From positions 1 to 64,000 of the forward strand of contig NZ_JABXKK010000098.1 in NCBI RefSeq assembly GCF_017115045.1: a stretch of DNA of 64,000 nucleotides. The letters run 5' to 3'. Positions 16,709 to 25,688 of the stretch are shown one piece after another (the first letter of the stretch is position 1; every line of letters starts with the position of its first letter). This stretch comes from Nostoc sp. NMS8 (GTDB taxonomy: Bacteria; Cyanobacteriota; Cyanobacteriia; Cyanobacteriales; Nostocaceae). The position numbers and the translations under genes were made by a program. Below the pieces are notes generated by a model, which had not been told where the DNA came from, did no database searches, and saw only the letters and a program-made list of their open reading frames with translations.

Positions 16709-17959
16709 TTAAACGTATTTCTTAAAAGCCAATGTGACATTATGACCACCAAACCCGAAAGAATTGGATATTGCTACCTCAACTTTTTGAGCGCGGCTAG
16801 AGTGAGGCACGTAATCTAAGTCACACTCTGGATCGAGATTTTCCAGATTGATTGTCGGGGGAATTTGGTCATTAGCGATCGCGAGTACTGTTGCTACTGC
16901 TTCAATCCCGCCAGAACCGCCCAATAGATGACCTGTCATCGATTTGGTGGAACTAATTGCCACCTTATAAGCATGTTCTCCCAAGGCTTTTTTGATTGCT
17001 GAGGTTTCAGTTGAATCATTAGCTGGGGTACTAGTGCCGTGGGCGTTAATATAGCTAATCTGTTCGGGAGTTATGCCGGCATCCTTGAGGGCTAGTTCGA
17101 TGGCTCTAGCCGCTCCGAGTCCACCGGGTACAGGGGAGGTGATATGGTAGGCGTCACAGGTCATGCCATAGCCGATCATTTCAGCATAAATGTGAGCGCC
17201 GCGACTGATGGCGTGTTGTAGTTCTTCTAGAATTAAAATTCCTGAACCTTCACCTAAGACAAATCCGTTGCGATCGCGGTCAAAGGGACGGCAAGCATGG
17301 GCTGGATCGTCATTGCTAAAAGAGAGTGCCTTGCAGGCGGCGAACCCAGCTATCGACAATGGTGTGACAGCTGCCTCTGTTCCCCCGCAAATCATCGCTT
17401 GGGCATATCCCCCTTGAATTAAGCGAAAAGCGTCTCCAATGGCGTTGGAGCCAGCAGCACAAGCAGTTACGGGGCAGGAGTTTGGCCCTTTCGCACCCGT
17501 GTGAATTGCCGTTAATCCTGCGGCCATATTGGCGATCATCATCGGGATCATGAATGGACTACAGCGATCGGGGCCACGGTTGAGGTAGATAGTTTGCTGG
17601 TCTTCTAATACCTTAATGCCACCAACGCCAGAACCGATCATGACACCGACCTGCTCTGCATTCAGGTCATTGATCACAAACTCCGCGTTAGATAGAGCCT
17701 GTTGTGCTGCCGCAACCCCAAACTGGGAAAACCGATCCATGCGCTTGGCTTCTTTACGCTCCAAGTAATCATGCGGATCGAAGTTTTTCACCTCACCAGC
17801 AATCCGGCAATCATGGCGAGACGCATCAAATAATGTGATGTAGTCAATGCCATTGCGTCCACTTAATAATCCATCCCAATATTCTGTTGCTGTGTTACCT
17901 ATAGGTGTAATCGCGCCAACACCAGTTACAACAACGCGTTTACGTGTATGATCTGTCAT
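16709..17959 (-). CDS. fabF: 3-oxoacyl-ACP synthase II (KAS II)
   Basis: A 416-residue condensing enzyme that elongates acyl-ACP with malonyl-ACP in fatty-acid synthesis. The thiolase-fold catalytic triad is visible: Cys167 in TACAAGSNAI, a His in NAHGTSTPANDSTE and a His in KSMTGHLLGGSGG. The N-terminus RVVVTGVGAITPIG and C-terminus SNSFGFGGHNVTLAFKKY are canonical. It lies downstream of acpP on the same strand, as in many bacteria; 253 bp of repeat-rich DNA separates them. Confidence 0.96.
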   Translation of the reverse strand: MTDHTRKRVVVTGVGAITPIGNTATEYWDGLLSGRNGIDYITLFDASRHDCRIAGEVKNFDPHDYLERKEAKRMDRFSQFGVAAAQQALSNAEFVINDLNAEQVGVMIGSGVGGIKVLEDQQTIYLNRGPDRCSPFMIPMMIANMAAGLTAIHTGAKGPNSCPVTACAAGSNAIGDAFRLIQGGYAQAMICGGTEAAVTPLSIAGFAACKALSFSNDDPAHACRPFDRDRNGFVLGEGSGILILEELQHAISRGAHIYAEMIGYGMTCDAYHITSPVPGGLGAARAIELALKDAGITPEQISYINAHGTSTPANDSTETSAIKKALGEHAYKVAISSTKSMTGHLLGGSGGIEAVATVLAIANDQIPPTINLENLDPECDLDYVPHSSRAQKVEVAISNSFGFGGHNVTLAFKKYV

Positions 17960-18212
17960 GATTCAGTTAAAAATGGCGAAAAAGCAGCAGGCAAAAAATT
18001 AGAGGCTAGCGACTAGGTACTGGTGAGCCAGCACGGTCTTAAAGGTTTCCTTTATGAACGACTGGCGTCGGATTTCCAGACTTAGAGCGACTGGCATTAG
18101 CTACGTTAAGAGCGTTATCCAAAGGTGACTAGGTACGGGGAAAAATCTTCCCAATCCCCATTACCCCTTATCCCCAGAGGGGGCCCCACCTTCCCCAATC
18201 CCTAATCCCCAA
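17960..18212. other. acpP-fabF intergenic repeats
   Basis: Low-complexity AATCCCCATTACCCC-type repeats (about 18144-18212) and an inverted GACTGG/GCGACTGGC-type element (about 18058-18100) separate two genes normally close together. No ORF is supported. Confidence 0.5.
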
Positions 18213-18467
18213 TTAAGCTGATGCGGTAACTTTGTTATTAATGTAATCTACTGCGTCTTGAACCGATGTAATCTGCTCGGCAGCTTCGTCGGGAATTTCG
18301 ATTTCAAATTCTTCTTCCAAGGCCATCACCAACTCAACAATATCCAGGGAATCTGCTCCCAGGTCTTCCATGAACTTGGCTTGTGGTGTGACTTTATCAG
18401 GGGGTTCAACACTCAATTGTTCGACGACGATTTTCTTGACCTTTTCAAAAAGTTCCACTTGGCTCAT
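18213..18467 (-). CDS. acpP: Acyl carrier protein
   Basis: An 84-residue acidic helical protein carrying the phosphopantetheine attachment motif GADSLDIVEL, with modified Ser40. It holds growing acyl chains for fatty-acid synthase and supplies acyl-ACP to LpxD, whose gene is also in this window. The sequence MSQVELFEKVKKIVVEQL...ITSVQDAVDYI is canonical. It is the first gene of the acpP-fabF(-tkt) series. ATG 18467 is supported by family length. Confidence 0.97.
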   Translation of the reverse strand: MSQVELFEKVKKIVVEQLSVEPPDKVTPQAKFMEDLGADSLDIVELVMALEEEFEIEIPDEAAEQITSVQDAVDYINNKVTASA

Positions 18468-18887
18468 AAATAAAAGTCCTTAACCACTTGCTACGATCTA
18501 CTCTTTAGAGGAGATATTGTTTTTAGCATATACATCTTATCGTCAAGCGCGATCGCCCGTATACTGTCAAGAGTTTTTCTGTGAGAAAACCTCTGCCATT
18601 CCTAAAATAAACAGGGGTAAGCTTTCTGGAAAAATTTGGCAGTGGAGCAGGCTACGCCATCACCGATACTGTGTAAATACTTTGTTTTTCCAATTATTGC
18701 TAAAATTTTTTACAATGTCTCGATCGGTATTTACAGCCTTGCTAGCAATCAGAATATGGCGATGCTACAGCTTTTAACCTAGATGGTTAAAGGGTTGCTA
18801 AACGTCAAACATCAGAACTTTAATGCTAACAAGGGATGATAAAACAGTTATTGTTTAGAGCGATCGCTCTAACCCAAGCATACTTCT
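18468..18887. other. Divergent intergenic region acpP / hdrB-like
   Basis: Contains two HIP1-type sites and AT-rich sequence that must hold both promoters. An open frame at 18517-18777 has no protein-like character and is not called. Confidence 0.4.
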
Positions 18888-19793
18888 ATGGTATCTCAGA
18901 GACTCAAATACGCTTACTTCCCTGGTTGTGTTGCCCAAGGGGCCTGTCGGGAACTTTACCAGTCAACCCAAGCGCTTACCCAAGCACTGGGTATTGAATT
19001 GGTTGAACTTAAAAAAGCTGCTTGCTGCGGTTCCGGCATATTTAAAGAAGATTCCCAACTACTAGAAGATACAGTCAACGCCAGAAATATCGCTTTAGCA
19101 GAAGAATTAAATCTGCCCTTACTTACCCATTGCAGCACTTGTCAAGGTGTCATTGGTCATGTGAATGAACACCTAAAGGAATGCCAAACAACTAATCCTG
19201 CCTACATTGAACAAGTTAATGGCTTACTGCATAAAGAAGGTTGTTCGCCTTATCGCGGTAGTACTGACGTTAAACATCTTCTTTATGCCTTAGTAACAGA
19301 TTACGGTTTAGAGGAAATTACCAAACGAGTCACCCAGAAGTTAAGTGGATTAAAATGTGCGGCTTTTTATGGCTGTTATCTCCTCCGCGCCCAAAAATCT
19401 ATGCCTTATGACGACCCCTTCCAACCAGAAGCAATGGAAAATGTATTTCGGGCGGTGGGTGCAACACCTATTTATTACCGAGGTCGGACACAATGTTGTG
19501 GTTGGCCGCTTTCTAGTTATGCCACTACCCAATCTTTCAAAATGGCGGGGATGCATATTCAGGATGCTTTAACATCTGGTGCTGACTGTATAGTTACGCC
19601 TTGTCCTCTGTGCCACTTAAATTTAGATTCCCGTCAGCCAGAGGTAGAAAAGGTGATTGGACAGAAGCTAGGTTTACCAGTGTTGCATTTACCCCAGTTG
19701 ATTGCTTTAGCACTTGGGGTTAGTCCAAAAGAACTGGGTTTAGAACGTCATGTTGTCTCCACAAAGCCAGTGTTGGAAAAATTAGGACTTTAA
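18888..19793 (+). CDS. HdrB-like CCG-domain iron-sulfur protein
   Basis: A 301-residue protein beginning YAYFPGCVAQGACRELYQS. It has two CCG domains: KAACCGSGIF with HCSTCQGV, then FYGCYLL..QCCGWPLSSY with TPCPLCHLNLDSRQ. This is the pattern of heterodisulfide-reductase subunit B and of the related succinate-dehydrogenase SdhE/SdhC-type subunits, which bind non-cubane 4Fe-4S centres. In cyanobacteria it may serve succinate dehydrogenase or another quinone reductase; no SDH partner lies next to it here. It is monocistronic, ending at the hairpin 19921-19953. Confidence 0.85.
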   Translation: MVSQRLKYAYFPGCVAQGACRELYQSTQALTQALGIELVELKKAACCGSGIFKEDSQLLEDTVNARNIALAEELNLPLLTHCSTCQGVIGHVNEHLKECQTTNPAYIEQVNGLLHKEGCSPYRGSTDVKHLLYALVTDYGLEEITKRVTQKLSGLKCAAFYGCYLLRAQKSMPYDDPFQPEAMENVFRAVGATPIYYRGRTQCCGWPLSSYATTQSFKMAGMHIQDALTSGADCIVTPCPLCHLNLDSRQPEVEKVIGQKLGLPVLHLPQLIALALGVSPKELGLERHVVSTKPVLEKLGL

Positions 19794-19920
19794 TTTATTG
19801 GTGGTGGCATACGATTAACAATTCAAAATTAAAGACATTTCAGATGGGAATTTAAACCCCGACTGAAATGGGTGCTACATGTAGATTGCAGGTTCTTAAA
19901 CCCTTTAATTTACGATAAAA

Positions 19921-19953
19921 AGATTCCCGATTTCTTGAAGAAATCGGGAATCT
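19921..19953. terminator. Perfect 16-bp palindrome, probable bidirectional terminator
   Basis: AGATTCCCGATTTCTT, one G, then the exact reverse complement. It lies between the convergent hdrB-like gene and lpxD, preceded by A-rich and followed by T-containing sequence. It belongs to the same hairpin family as 63363-63391. Confidence 0.75.
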
Positions 19954-19993
19954 GAGCTTTGTACTTCATGCAAAAGAAAACTGCTATATCATT

Positions 19994-21046
19994 TTAATCA
20001 TTGCTATTTTTGAATTTACGTTGCAATTGTTTCAGCGATTGATAGATATCTGGCAGGCGACTATAAATAGCAGATGCTCTGAGATATTTTTTGTGAGCAA
20101 TGGCTGGAGTTCCAGAGACAGTTTCTCCCGGTGCAACATCGTGTAAAACGCCAGCCTGAGCCGATGCGATCGCACCATCACCCATTTTCGCTTGATTGGC
20201 AATTCCTACTTGCCCAGCTAAGATTACCCGATTCCCAAGTTTGACAGCGCCAGCCATACCAGCCTGACCGGCGATCGCACAGCCAGAACCGATTTGGCAA
20301 CCATGACCTATTTGGACTAAGTTATCAATGACTGTACTGCTACCGATGCGTGTTTCTCCAACGGCTGGGCGGTCAATGGCAGTATTGCAGCCAACTTCGA
20401 CGCTATCTTCTAGAACTGTGTAGCCAGATTGTTGCATTTTGAACCAACCAGTCCGGGTAGGAACAAAACCAAAGCCTTCTGCACCGATGACAGCACCACT
20501 GTGAATGACGCAATCGGCACCGATGCGGGTGCGTTCGTGGATGGTACAGTTGGCGTGTAAGATGGTGCGATCGCCGATTTTGGCATCTGGATAAATCACC
20601 ACATTAGGATGAATTATTGCACCATTACCAATTTCTACCCCTTGTTGAATCACAGCATGGGGGCCAATATAAACATCACTGCCAACTTTGGCCGTAGAGT
20701 GAATTACAGCGGTGGGATGAATTTCTGGAATGGGGCGATATGGTTGGTAAAAAAGAGCGATCGCTTTGGCAAATAACAGTCGCGGATCTGAGGTTGCTAT
20801 CCAGAGAATACCGCTCTCGTTTGCAAGCACCTGCAAATTTTCGTCCTGGGGCAAAATTAAAGCAGTAGCATTGGTTTTGCTGATAAAAGACCCAAATTTT
20901 GCCCCTTCAACGTAGCTGATAGTACCGTTGGTAGCTTCATCAATAGCTGCTACCCCTGTAATCTCTGGGTCACGGTCTGAGTCGTTAGTCAGGCTATGAT
21001 GGGTAGCCGTGTCACCAAATTGGCGGAGGATTTCGCTGAACTTCAT
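19994..21046 (-). CDS. lpxD: UDP-3-O-acylglucosamine N-acyltransferase
   Basis: A 350-residue enzyme that transfers an acyl chain from ACP to UDP-3-O-acylglucosamine in lipid A synthesis. An N-terminal uridine-binding domain (MKFSEILRQFGDTA..., about residues 1-100) is followed by a long left-handed beta-helix of hexapeptide repeats (IHPTAVIHSTAKVGSDVYIG..., about 105-310) and a C-terminal helix that binds ACP. The catalytic His region is VQIGHGCQIG. It lies apart from other lpx genes. ATG 21046 matches family starts. Confidence 0.94.
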   Translation of the reverse strand: MKFSEILRQFGDTATHHSLTNDSDRDPEITGVAAIDEATNGTISYVEGAKFGSFISKTNATALILPQDENLQVLANESGILWIATSDPRLLFAKAIALFYQPYRPIPEIHPTAVIHSTAKVGSDVYIGPHAVIQQGVEIGNGAIIHPNVVIYPDAKIGDRTILHANCTIHERTRIGADCVIHSGAVIGAEGFGFVPTRTGWFKMQQSGYTVLEDSVEVGCNTAIDRPAVGETRIGSSTVIDNLVQIGHGCQIGSGCAIAGQAGMAGAVKLGNRVILAGQVGIANQAKMGDGAIASAQAGVLHDVAPGETVSGTPAIAHKKYLRASAIYSRLPDIYQSLKQLQRKFKNSND

Positions 21047-21275
21047 TGTTGGGTGTATTCAAAATTGATCTACGATAGCAAGATCATTCTATTCTCCCTC
21101 TTTATGCTCCAATACATAGACCCTTCCTAACCGAAAATCGGCGGGAATCCCATCCCAACAAGAGGGGTGTCCGGGATAGCCGCCTGCCGATTTAGTCATT
21201 GGTGCTAATGACTAATGACTCGAATCCCCCGGCTTGAAGCCGGGGATGAGTTACTTCGCTTCAGGTTGAAATACT

Positions 21276-22367
21276 TCACCGACATTCTTCTGTCGATGGC
21301 TCTCGTTGTAAAGATGAGCCTACTTTTTGGGAATTTTGTCTCAGTAGTGTCTTGAGGCGTTGATTATCTTCAGCGGCGATCGTTTCACCATAGTGATGAA
21401 GTTGAAAAAGCTGACAATAACGGTTTTGTTTGGCGCACATCAAGCAGCCATAGGCCTGATTACCGTTACTACCGCATAGCCGATGTCCCATCACTGGGCC
21501 CAGAGAAGTATTTTGCTCGCTAGCAACAGTGCTGAGAATTGAGCGCAATTTTGACTCAAATTCCAATGACAAGTATTGCTTACGTCCTGGTTGTGTACGA
21601 TCCCATTCAGGAACGATTAATTCCTGTTTTAACAGACTCGTTTCAATCTCTTCAGACATGACAAGCCCAGACAAAATAACGTGATGGGAAACATGGGGTA
21701 ATAATATGCGTGCTAATTGCCACATTAAAGCTTCATCAAACCACTCTTCAACCAGTGGGCGCAGATACCAACAATATGGAATGCCAAGGTTTACTAAATC
21801 TTGCAACAACTGTATCCGACTTTGAATTGAGGCTTGCTCATAGCCTGATTTTAAGGGTGGTAAACTAACAAAGACAGTAACCCGAAGTGAATGAGGCCGC
21901 TCTAAAGTTTTTTTGAGTCGCTCTAGAAAAGATTGACCAGGATGGACTTTGGTGGTGATGTAAACTATGTTGGCAGCTTTGCGGTCAATCAGTGCATCCA
22001 AAATTGATAGTACGCGTTCTCGATGGGCTGGAATAAAGGGATCAGAGTAGTCGCATAGTGAAATCGGAAAGCCCTTTTGTCCCTCCTGGGTAGCAAAAAT
22101 GCAGTTTAGCAAAGAATCAAGCAGGTCAACTGGTGCTGAGACATCCTGAAAATTTTGTGGATAGTGATGCCAGTCACGGTCTTGATGACAGACACAATAG
22201 GCACATTCAATTGGACAACGATTCTGGGCATTTGGTAGAAATGGATTGAGACTAAAGTATTTTACGGCACGCTCCTCATCTGGAACACCAAGCACTGGAA
22301 AACCATGCAACATATACTGGCTACCCTGCAACGTAATTTCAGACACCGTATTTTTAGCAGTGTTCAT
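21276..22367 (-). CDS. Orphan radical SAM protein with a second Cys cluster
   Basis: A 363-residue protein from ATG 22367. The radical SAM motif is CPIECAYC (Cys51, 55 and 58), with a further Cys60. A second cysteine set near the C-terminus (298, 308, 311, 318; LCGSNGNQAYGC, CAKQNRYC) could hold an auxiliary Fe-S cluster, SPASM-like. The segment after the motif (DYSDPFIPAHRERVLSILD, VYITTKVHP) resembles spore-photoproduct-lyase-type radical SAM proteins. Substrate unknown and no biosynthetic neighbour is present. The frame is open 26 codons further upstream, but this N-terminal extension is not protein-like. Confidence 0.75.
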   Translation of the reverse strand: MNTAKNTVSEITLQGSQYMLHGFPVLGVPDEERAVKYFSLNPFLPNAQNRCPIECAYCVCHQDRDWHHYPQNFQDVSAPVDLLDSLLNCIFATQEGQKGFPISLCDYSDPFIPAHRERVLSILDALIDRKAANIVYITTKVHPGQSFLERLKKTLERPHSLRVTVFVSLPPLKSGYEQASIQSRIQLLQDLVNLGIPYCWYLRPLVEEWFDEALMWQLARILLPHVSHHVILSGLVMSEEIETSLLKQELIVPEWDRTQPGRKQYLSLEFESKLRSILSTVASEQNTSLGPVMGHRLCGSNGNQAYGCLMCAKQNRYCQLFQLHHYGETIAAEDNQRLKTLLRQNSQKVGSSLQREPSTEECR

Positions 22368-22768
22368 ATATTTTTTATGAAAAAACGAATACACCCTGAA
22401 AATTTTGACTTCTCTAGGGTGGCTGGTGTGAATGTATAGTGGCAAGGTGGGAAATGCTAGAACATTAGTACGAATTTTGATAAGTAAATATAGTTAAGTA
22501 GCGATCGCTTGTTCTTAAAGAACAGGTAAATAGCTGAGGTTAACACGGAGACTCTGTTGCTAGTAAGCTTTAAGAGTAGGACTATGCTACAATGTACACA
22601 TTAATGCTAAAATCTAACTTGATAAGTATTTCGTTGCTGTTTTTAACCCTCTTTCTGATCTAATACAGTAATTTTGAATAGCAGCTTTATTTTTGGTACT
22701 TTGTACTAGCCACATAATTAATAATTAAGATAGAGTTTATTTATTTTCTCTAAAGTTCGAGTTTTGAA
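22368..22768. other. Intergenic region upstream of SUKH gene
   Basis: Divergent AT-rich region between the radical SAM gene and the SUKH gene, with one HIP1 site at about 22501. No repeats or ORFs that I can support. Confidence 0.4.
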
Positions 22769-23254
22769 ATGATTAATAATATCCAAGAATTAAAAGAGCG
22801 TTTGTTTACTAGTGGAGTAGTAAACAATGAGCAAGAGCTACAAGGATGTACCCCAGAGGAAATTGCATACATTGAGAGTAATTATGGAGTTTTACCAAGA
22901 ACTTACAGGGAAATCTTAGGCTTACTTGGGCATAATGCTGGAAAGCTTGTTAGAGGATCGGAATTTGAGTTTTATTTCGACCAACTTATTAAAATGAATG
23001 AGTGGCAGCAAGAGATTATCATTGAGTCCATTGCTGAGGGAGAAAAATGTACACGCTTACCAGAAAAAGCTTTCTGTATCTGTGCTTTACATGGAGATCC
23101 GTGGTTTATTATTGCCAATGGACAAGATGACTGTTCTGTTTATTTTCTACATGACGATGGCATCACAATCAAAGAGTCCAGTAAATCTGTAATGGATTGG
23201 ATAGAGGCACTTGTAGAAGAAGTTGAATATTTGATAAAGAGGGGACTAAGATAA
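22769..23254 (+). CDS. SMI1/KNR4 (SUKH) family protein
   Basis: A 161-residue acidic protein. The block EEIAYIESNYGVLPRTYREILGLLGHNAG is characteristic of the SUKH fold, with a later WFIIANGQDDCSVYFL strand pair. In bacteria SUKH proteins are often immunity proteins for contact-dependent or polymorphic toxins; here no toxin gene is adjacent, so it may be an orphan immunity gene. ATG 22769 is the natural start. An inverted repeat at 23341-23385 follows. Confidence 0.75.
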   Translation: MINNIQELKERLFTSGVVNNEQELQGCTPEEIAYIESNYGVLPRTYREILGLLGHNAGKLVRGSEFEFYFDQLIKMNEWQQEIIIESIAEGEKCTRLPEKAFCICALHGDPWFIIANGQDDCSVYFLHDDGITIKESSKSVMDWIEALVEEVEYLIKRGLR

Positions 23255-23340
23255 AATTTGCAAGTTATCTTTTTGAGAATAAAATTCAACAATAAACTTT
23301 ATAGTAATCTGCTACATTAATTTAAATTGAATAAGTTGTT

Positions 23341-23385
23341 AGTAAGCACTTTATTCCTTATTTTCTAAGCAGTAAAGTGCTTACT
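23341..23385. terminator. 13-bp inverted repeat between convergent genes
   Basis: AGTAAGCACTTTA (23341-23353) and its exact reverse complement (23373-23385) lie between the SUKH gene and the flavoprotein gene, which are transcribed toward each other. Probable bidirectional terminator or repeat. Confidence 0.55.
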
Positions 23386-23423
23386 ACTAACTCTCTTAAA
23401 CTGTCATAATTCTTGTGATGATA

Positions 23424-24659
23424 CTAATCGCTATTTGCCATTGCTATGCCTGCTAAATAACCGGTTGTCCAAGCACTTTGGAAGTTAAACCCACCAGTAA
23501 CGCCATCGATATCTAAGATTTCTCCGGCAAAATAAAGACCAGGAACTAACCGACTTTCCATCGTCTTGAAGTTGACTCCTTTGAGGTTGACACCGCCACA
23601 GGTAACAAACTCTTCTTTGAAGGCTCCTTTGCCGTTGATTAAGTATTGTCCCTGAGTAAGTTCTTGCACTAGTTGATTTAAAGTTTTACTAGATATTTCT
23701 GCCCAACGATCTTCTATGGTAATACCTGCACGGGCAATGATATATTGCCAGAGACGATGCGGGAGATCAACGCCGCGATGCAATGCGATCGTTTTCTTTC
23801 CCCATTCATCCTTAACTGCTAAAACTTTTTCTCGCACTTGTTCCTGGTGCAAACCAGGTAGCCAATTGATCAATAATGTGGCTTGATAGCGGTTTTCGTG
23901 TAGAACTCTCGCACCCCAAGCCGAAAGCTTCAAAACAGCCGGGCCACTTAAACCCCAATGGGTAATTAGCAATGGCCCAGTTTGTTGTAATTGGGATTTT
24001 CCACCCGTAGATAAGCGCAACTGGGAAGGGTTGACGCTAACTCCAGCCAATTCCCGCAATTTTTGATCGACAATGTTGAAGGTAAATAATGAGGGTACTG
24101 GCGGTTCAATTTCATGACCTAACTCTCGGACAATTTTATAACCTGCAAGGCTGCTACCAGTCGCCAGAAGTAGGCGATCGCATTTAATCGTTTCTCCCGA
24201 CTTCAAAAGAATATCAAACCCCCCATCTGCTGAGGTTCTCACCGAAGTTACATGCGTACCAATACGGAGTTTTACCCCAGCTTTCGCCACCGCTTTAATC
24301 AAACATTCCACAATGGTTTCTGAAGTATTGGTAACAGGAAACATCCGCCCATCAGCTTCAGTTTTGAGATAAACTCCGTGAGTAGCAAACCAAGCTACTG
24401 TATCTTGAGGCCCAAACCTAGTCAAAGCACCCCGCAAAGCTTTTGCACCTCTGGGGTAATTTTGCACCAATTCTTCAGATTCAAAGCAAGCGTGAGTCAC
24501 GTTGCAGCGTCCGCCGCCAGAAATTAGCACTTTCGCGAGGGGTTGGCGACTGGCTTCGAGTAAAGTAACTTCGGCTTGAGGATTGGCTTTAGCACAAGCG
24601 ATCGCGCCAAAAAATCCCGCGGCCCCACCCCCAATAACTACAATTTGTAACGGTAGCAA
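23424..24659 (-). CDS. BaiN/YhiN (HI0933) family FAD-dependent oxidoreductase
   Basis: A 411-residue flavoprotein. The N-terminal Rossmann motif IVVIGGGAAGFFGAIA binds FAD. The family signature SGGGRCNVTH follows near residue 50. The C-terminal FAD contact reads GEILDIDGVTGGFNFQSAWTTGYLAG. Members are widespread putative NAD(P)/FAD-dependent oxidoreductases with poorly defined substrates. A small rubredoxin gene lies 49 bp upstream on the same strand, so the two may be co-expressed and share electrons; that link is inference. Confidence 0.88.
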   Translation of the reverse strand: MLPLQIVVIGGGAAGFFGAIACAKANPQAEVTLLEASRQPLAKVLISGGGRCNVTHACFESEELVQNYPRGAKALRGALTRFGPQDTVAWFATHGVYLKTEADGRMFPVTNTSETIVECLIKAVAKAGVKLRIGTHVTSVRTSADGGFDILLKSGETIKCDRLLLATGSSLAGYKIVRELGHEIEPPVPSLFTFNIVDQKLRELAGVSVNPSQLRLSTGGKSQLQQTGPLLITHWGLSGPAVLKLSAWGARVLHENRYQATLLINWLPGLHQEQVREKVLAVKDEWGKKTIALHRGVDLPHRLWQYIIARAGITIEDRWAEISSKTLNQLVQELTQGQYLINGKGAFKEEFVTCGGVNLKGVNFKTMESRLVPGLYFAGEILDIDGVTGGFNFQSAWTTGYLAGIAMANSD

Positions 24660-24708
24660 GTTCTAAAATTTCTCAATAGCACGTACTTTACTAGGCTAGC
24701 GGTTATCT

Positions 24709-24873
24709 TCACTCTTCAACTAGTTCAAATTCTTCTTTTGTGGCACCACAAACTGGGCATAACCAATCATCTGGTATATCTTCAAAGGCTGTTCCCGGTG
24801 CTATGTCGCTATCTGGATCGCCTTCTGCTGGGTCATATATATAGTTACAAACAGTACATATATACTTTGCCAT
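24709..24873 (-). CDS. Rubredoxin
   Basis: A 54-residue gene read on the minus strand from ATG 24873 to TGA 24711-24709. It begins MAKYICTVCNYIYDPAEGD and contains DDWLCPVCGATKEEF. Both CxxC pairs (Cys6/9 and Cys39/42) that ligate the single iron are intact, as are the conserved Tyr and Trp residues. Unlike the RubA of photosystem biogenesis it has no C-terminal membrane anchor, so it is a soluble one-electron carrier. It lies directly upstream of a flavoprotein gene on the same strand. Confidence 0.92.
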   Translation of the reverse strand: MAKYICTVCNYIYDPAEGDPDSDIAPGTAFEDIPDDWLCPVCGATKEEFELVEE

Positions 24874-25064
24874 GTTTGTTTTCCCTAATAAATTGTTGGC
24901 ATTGCTTGCCTATTAAATACTTTTGGCAGTAAGTGAAAATAAGGATGCTACAATTCTTCACTGGAGACTATGGCTAGCCGCTTCTTACCGAGTGTTTCTA
25001 TAATCTGCTGACTCTACTTTCTTAGTTTCTCACAATAATGCTTGGTTTATTTCCGCCGTGCTTA

Positions 25065-25661
25065 CTAAAGTGAACGCTGGAACCCTATCTTGTTCTTAAC
25101 AGTCGTTTGGATACTGCATAAAGCTGGACTTGTACTAAAGTTGCAAGTGTAGGTTGCTAAGGGTTCTTTTTGATAATTGAACACTCGGACGTTGTAACCA
25201 AAGTTTCGGGCAGCAGTACCCAAGCGATTTACAAAGTCGTAGCGTTCTACATACTCTAGTAAGCTCCAAATTTGCTGATTTACGATCAAGTCTACTCGTG
25301 CAGGTTCTTTTTCTGAAGCTGGATATGCTATCCAATTATCCAATAGCTTTTTCTCAGAGTTTTGTTGTGCCCACCATAAACTAGGAACGGTTAATCGTTC
25401 TGGATGAATGGTGGTAGCTGTGATTACATAGTCTTTTGGCTTGGTCAATAAGTCTAGTTCTAAAGGCGCACTAGAAGGTGACGGTATTAGGGGCGTTTGT
25501 GCTAGTGAGGGCGGAGCTAGTAAAGTGGTAAGGCTAATGGCTAATAGTAATGAAAATGATGTCTGGTGTTGGCTGCGCCCGCCATTCGCGGAGCGTCTCC
25601 TAGAGAAGGCATCTAACAATTTGGGTATATGCATAACTGATACTAATTCATAATTTGTCAT
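25065..25661 (-). CDS. Secreted hypothetical protein with repeat-derived N-terminal segment
   Basis: About 198 residues. A hydrophobic segment (FSLLLAISLTTLLAPPSLAQ) looks like a signal peptide, but it is preceded by an unusually long basic leader containing RRRSANGGRSQ. That leader is encoded by a Nostoc dispersed repeat (about 25568-25612, GGAGCGTCTCC core) that has been read in frame. The mature part has two cysteines near the end (TYTCNFSTSPALCS). No family is recognised. The start is uncertain: GTG 25685, ATG 25661 or ATG 25634. It follows the methyltransferase gene by a few bases. Confidence 0.6.
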   Translation of the reverse strand: MTNYELVSVMHIPKLLDAFSRRRSANGGRSQHQTSFSLLLAISLTTLLAPPSLAQTPLIPSPSSAPLELDLLTKPKDYVITATTIHPERLTVPSLWWAQQNSEKKLLDNWIAYPASEKEPARVDLIVNQQIWSLLEYVERYDFVNRLGTAARNFGYNVRVFNYQKEPLATYTCNFSTSPALCSIQTTVKNKIGFQRSL

Positions 25662-25688
25662 GAAAGTATAAGTTAAAATTCGCACAAA

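Noticed and set aside
18517..18777. Plus-strand 86-codon frame between acpP and the hdrB-like gene
   Set aside because: Contains random Trp/Arg/His composition, no start signal, and lies in a divergent promoter region.
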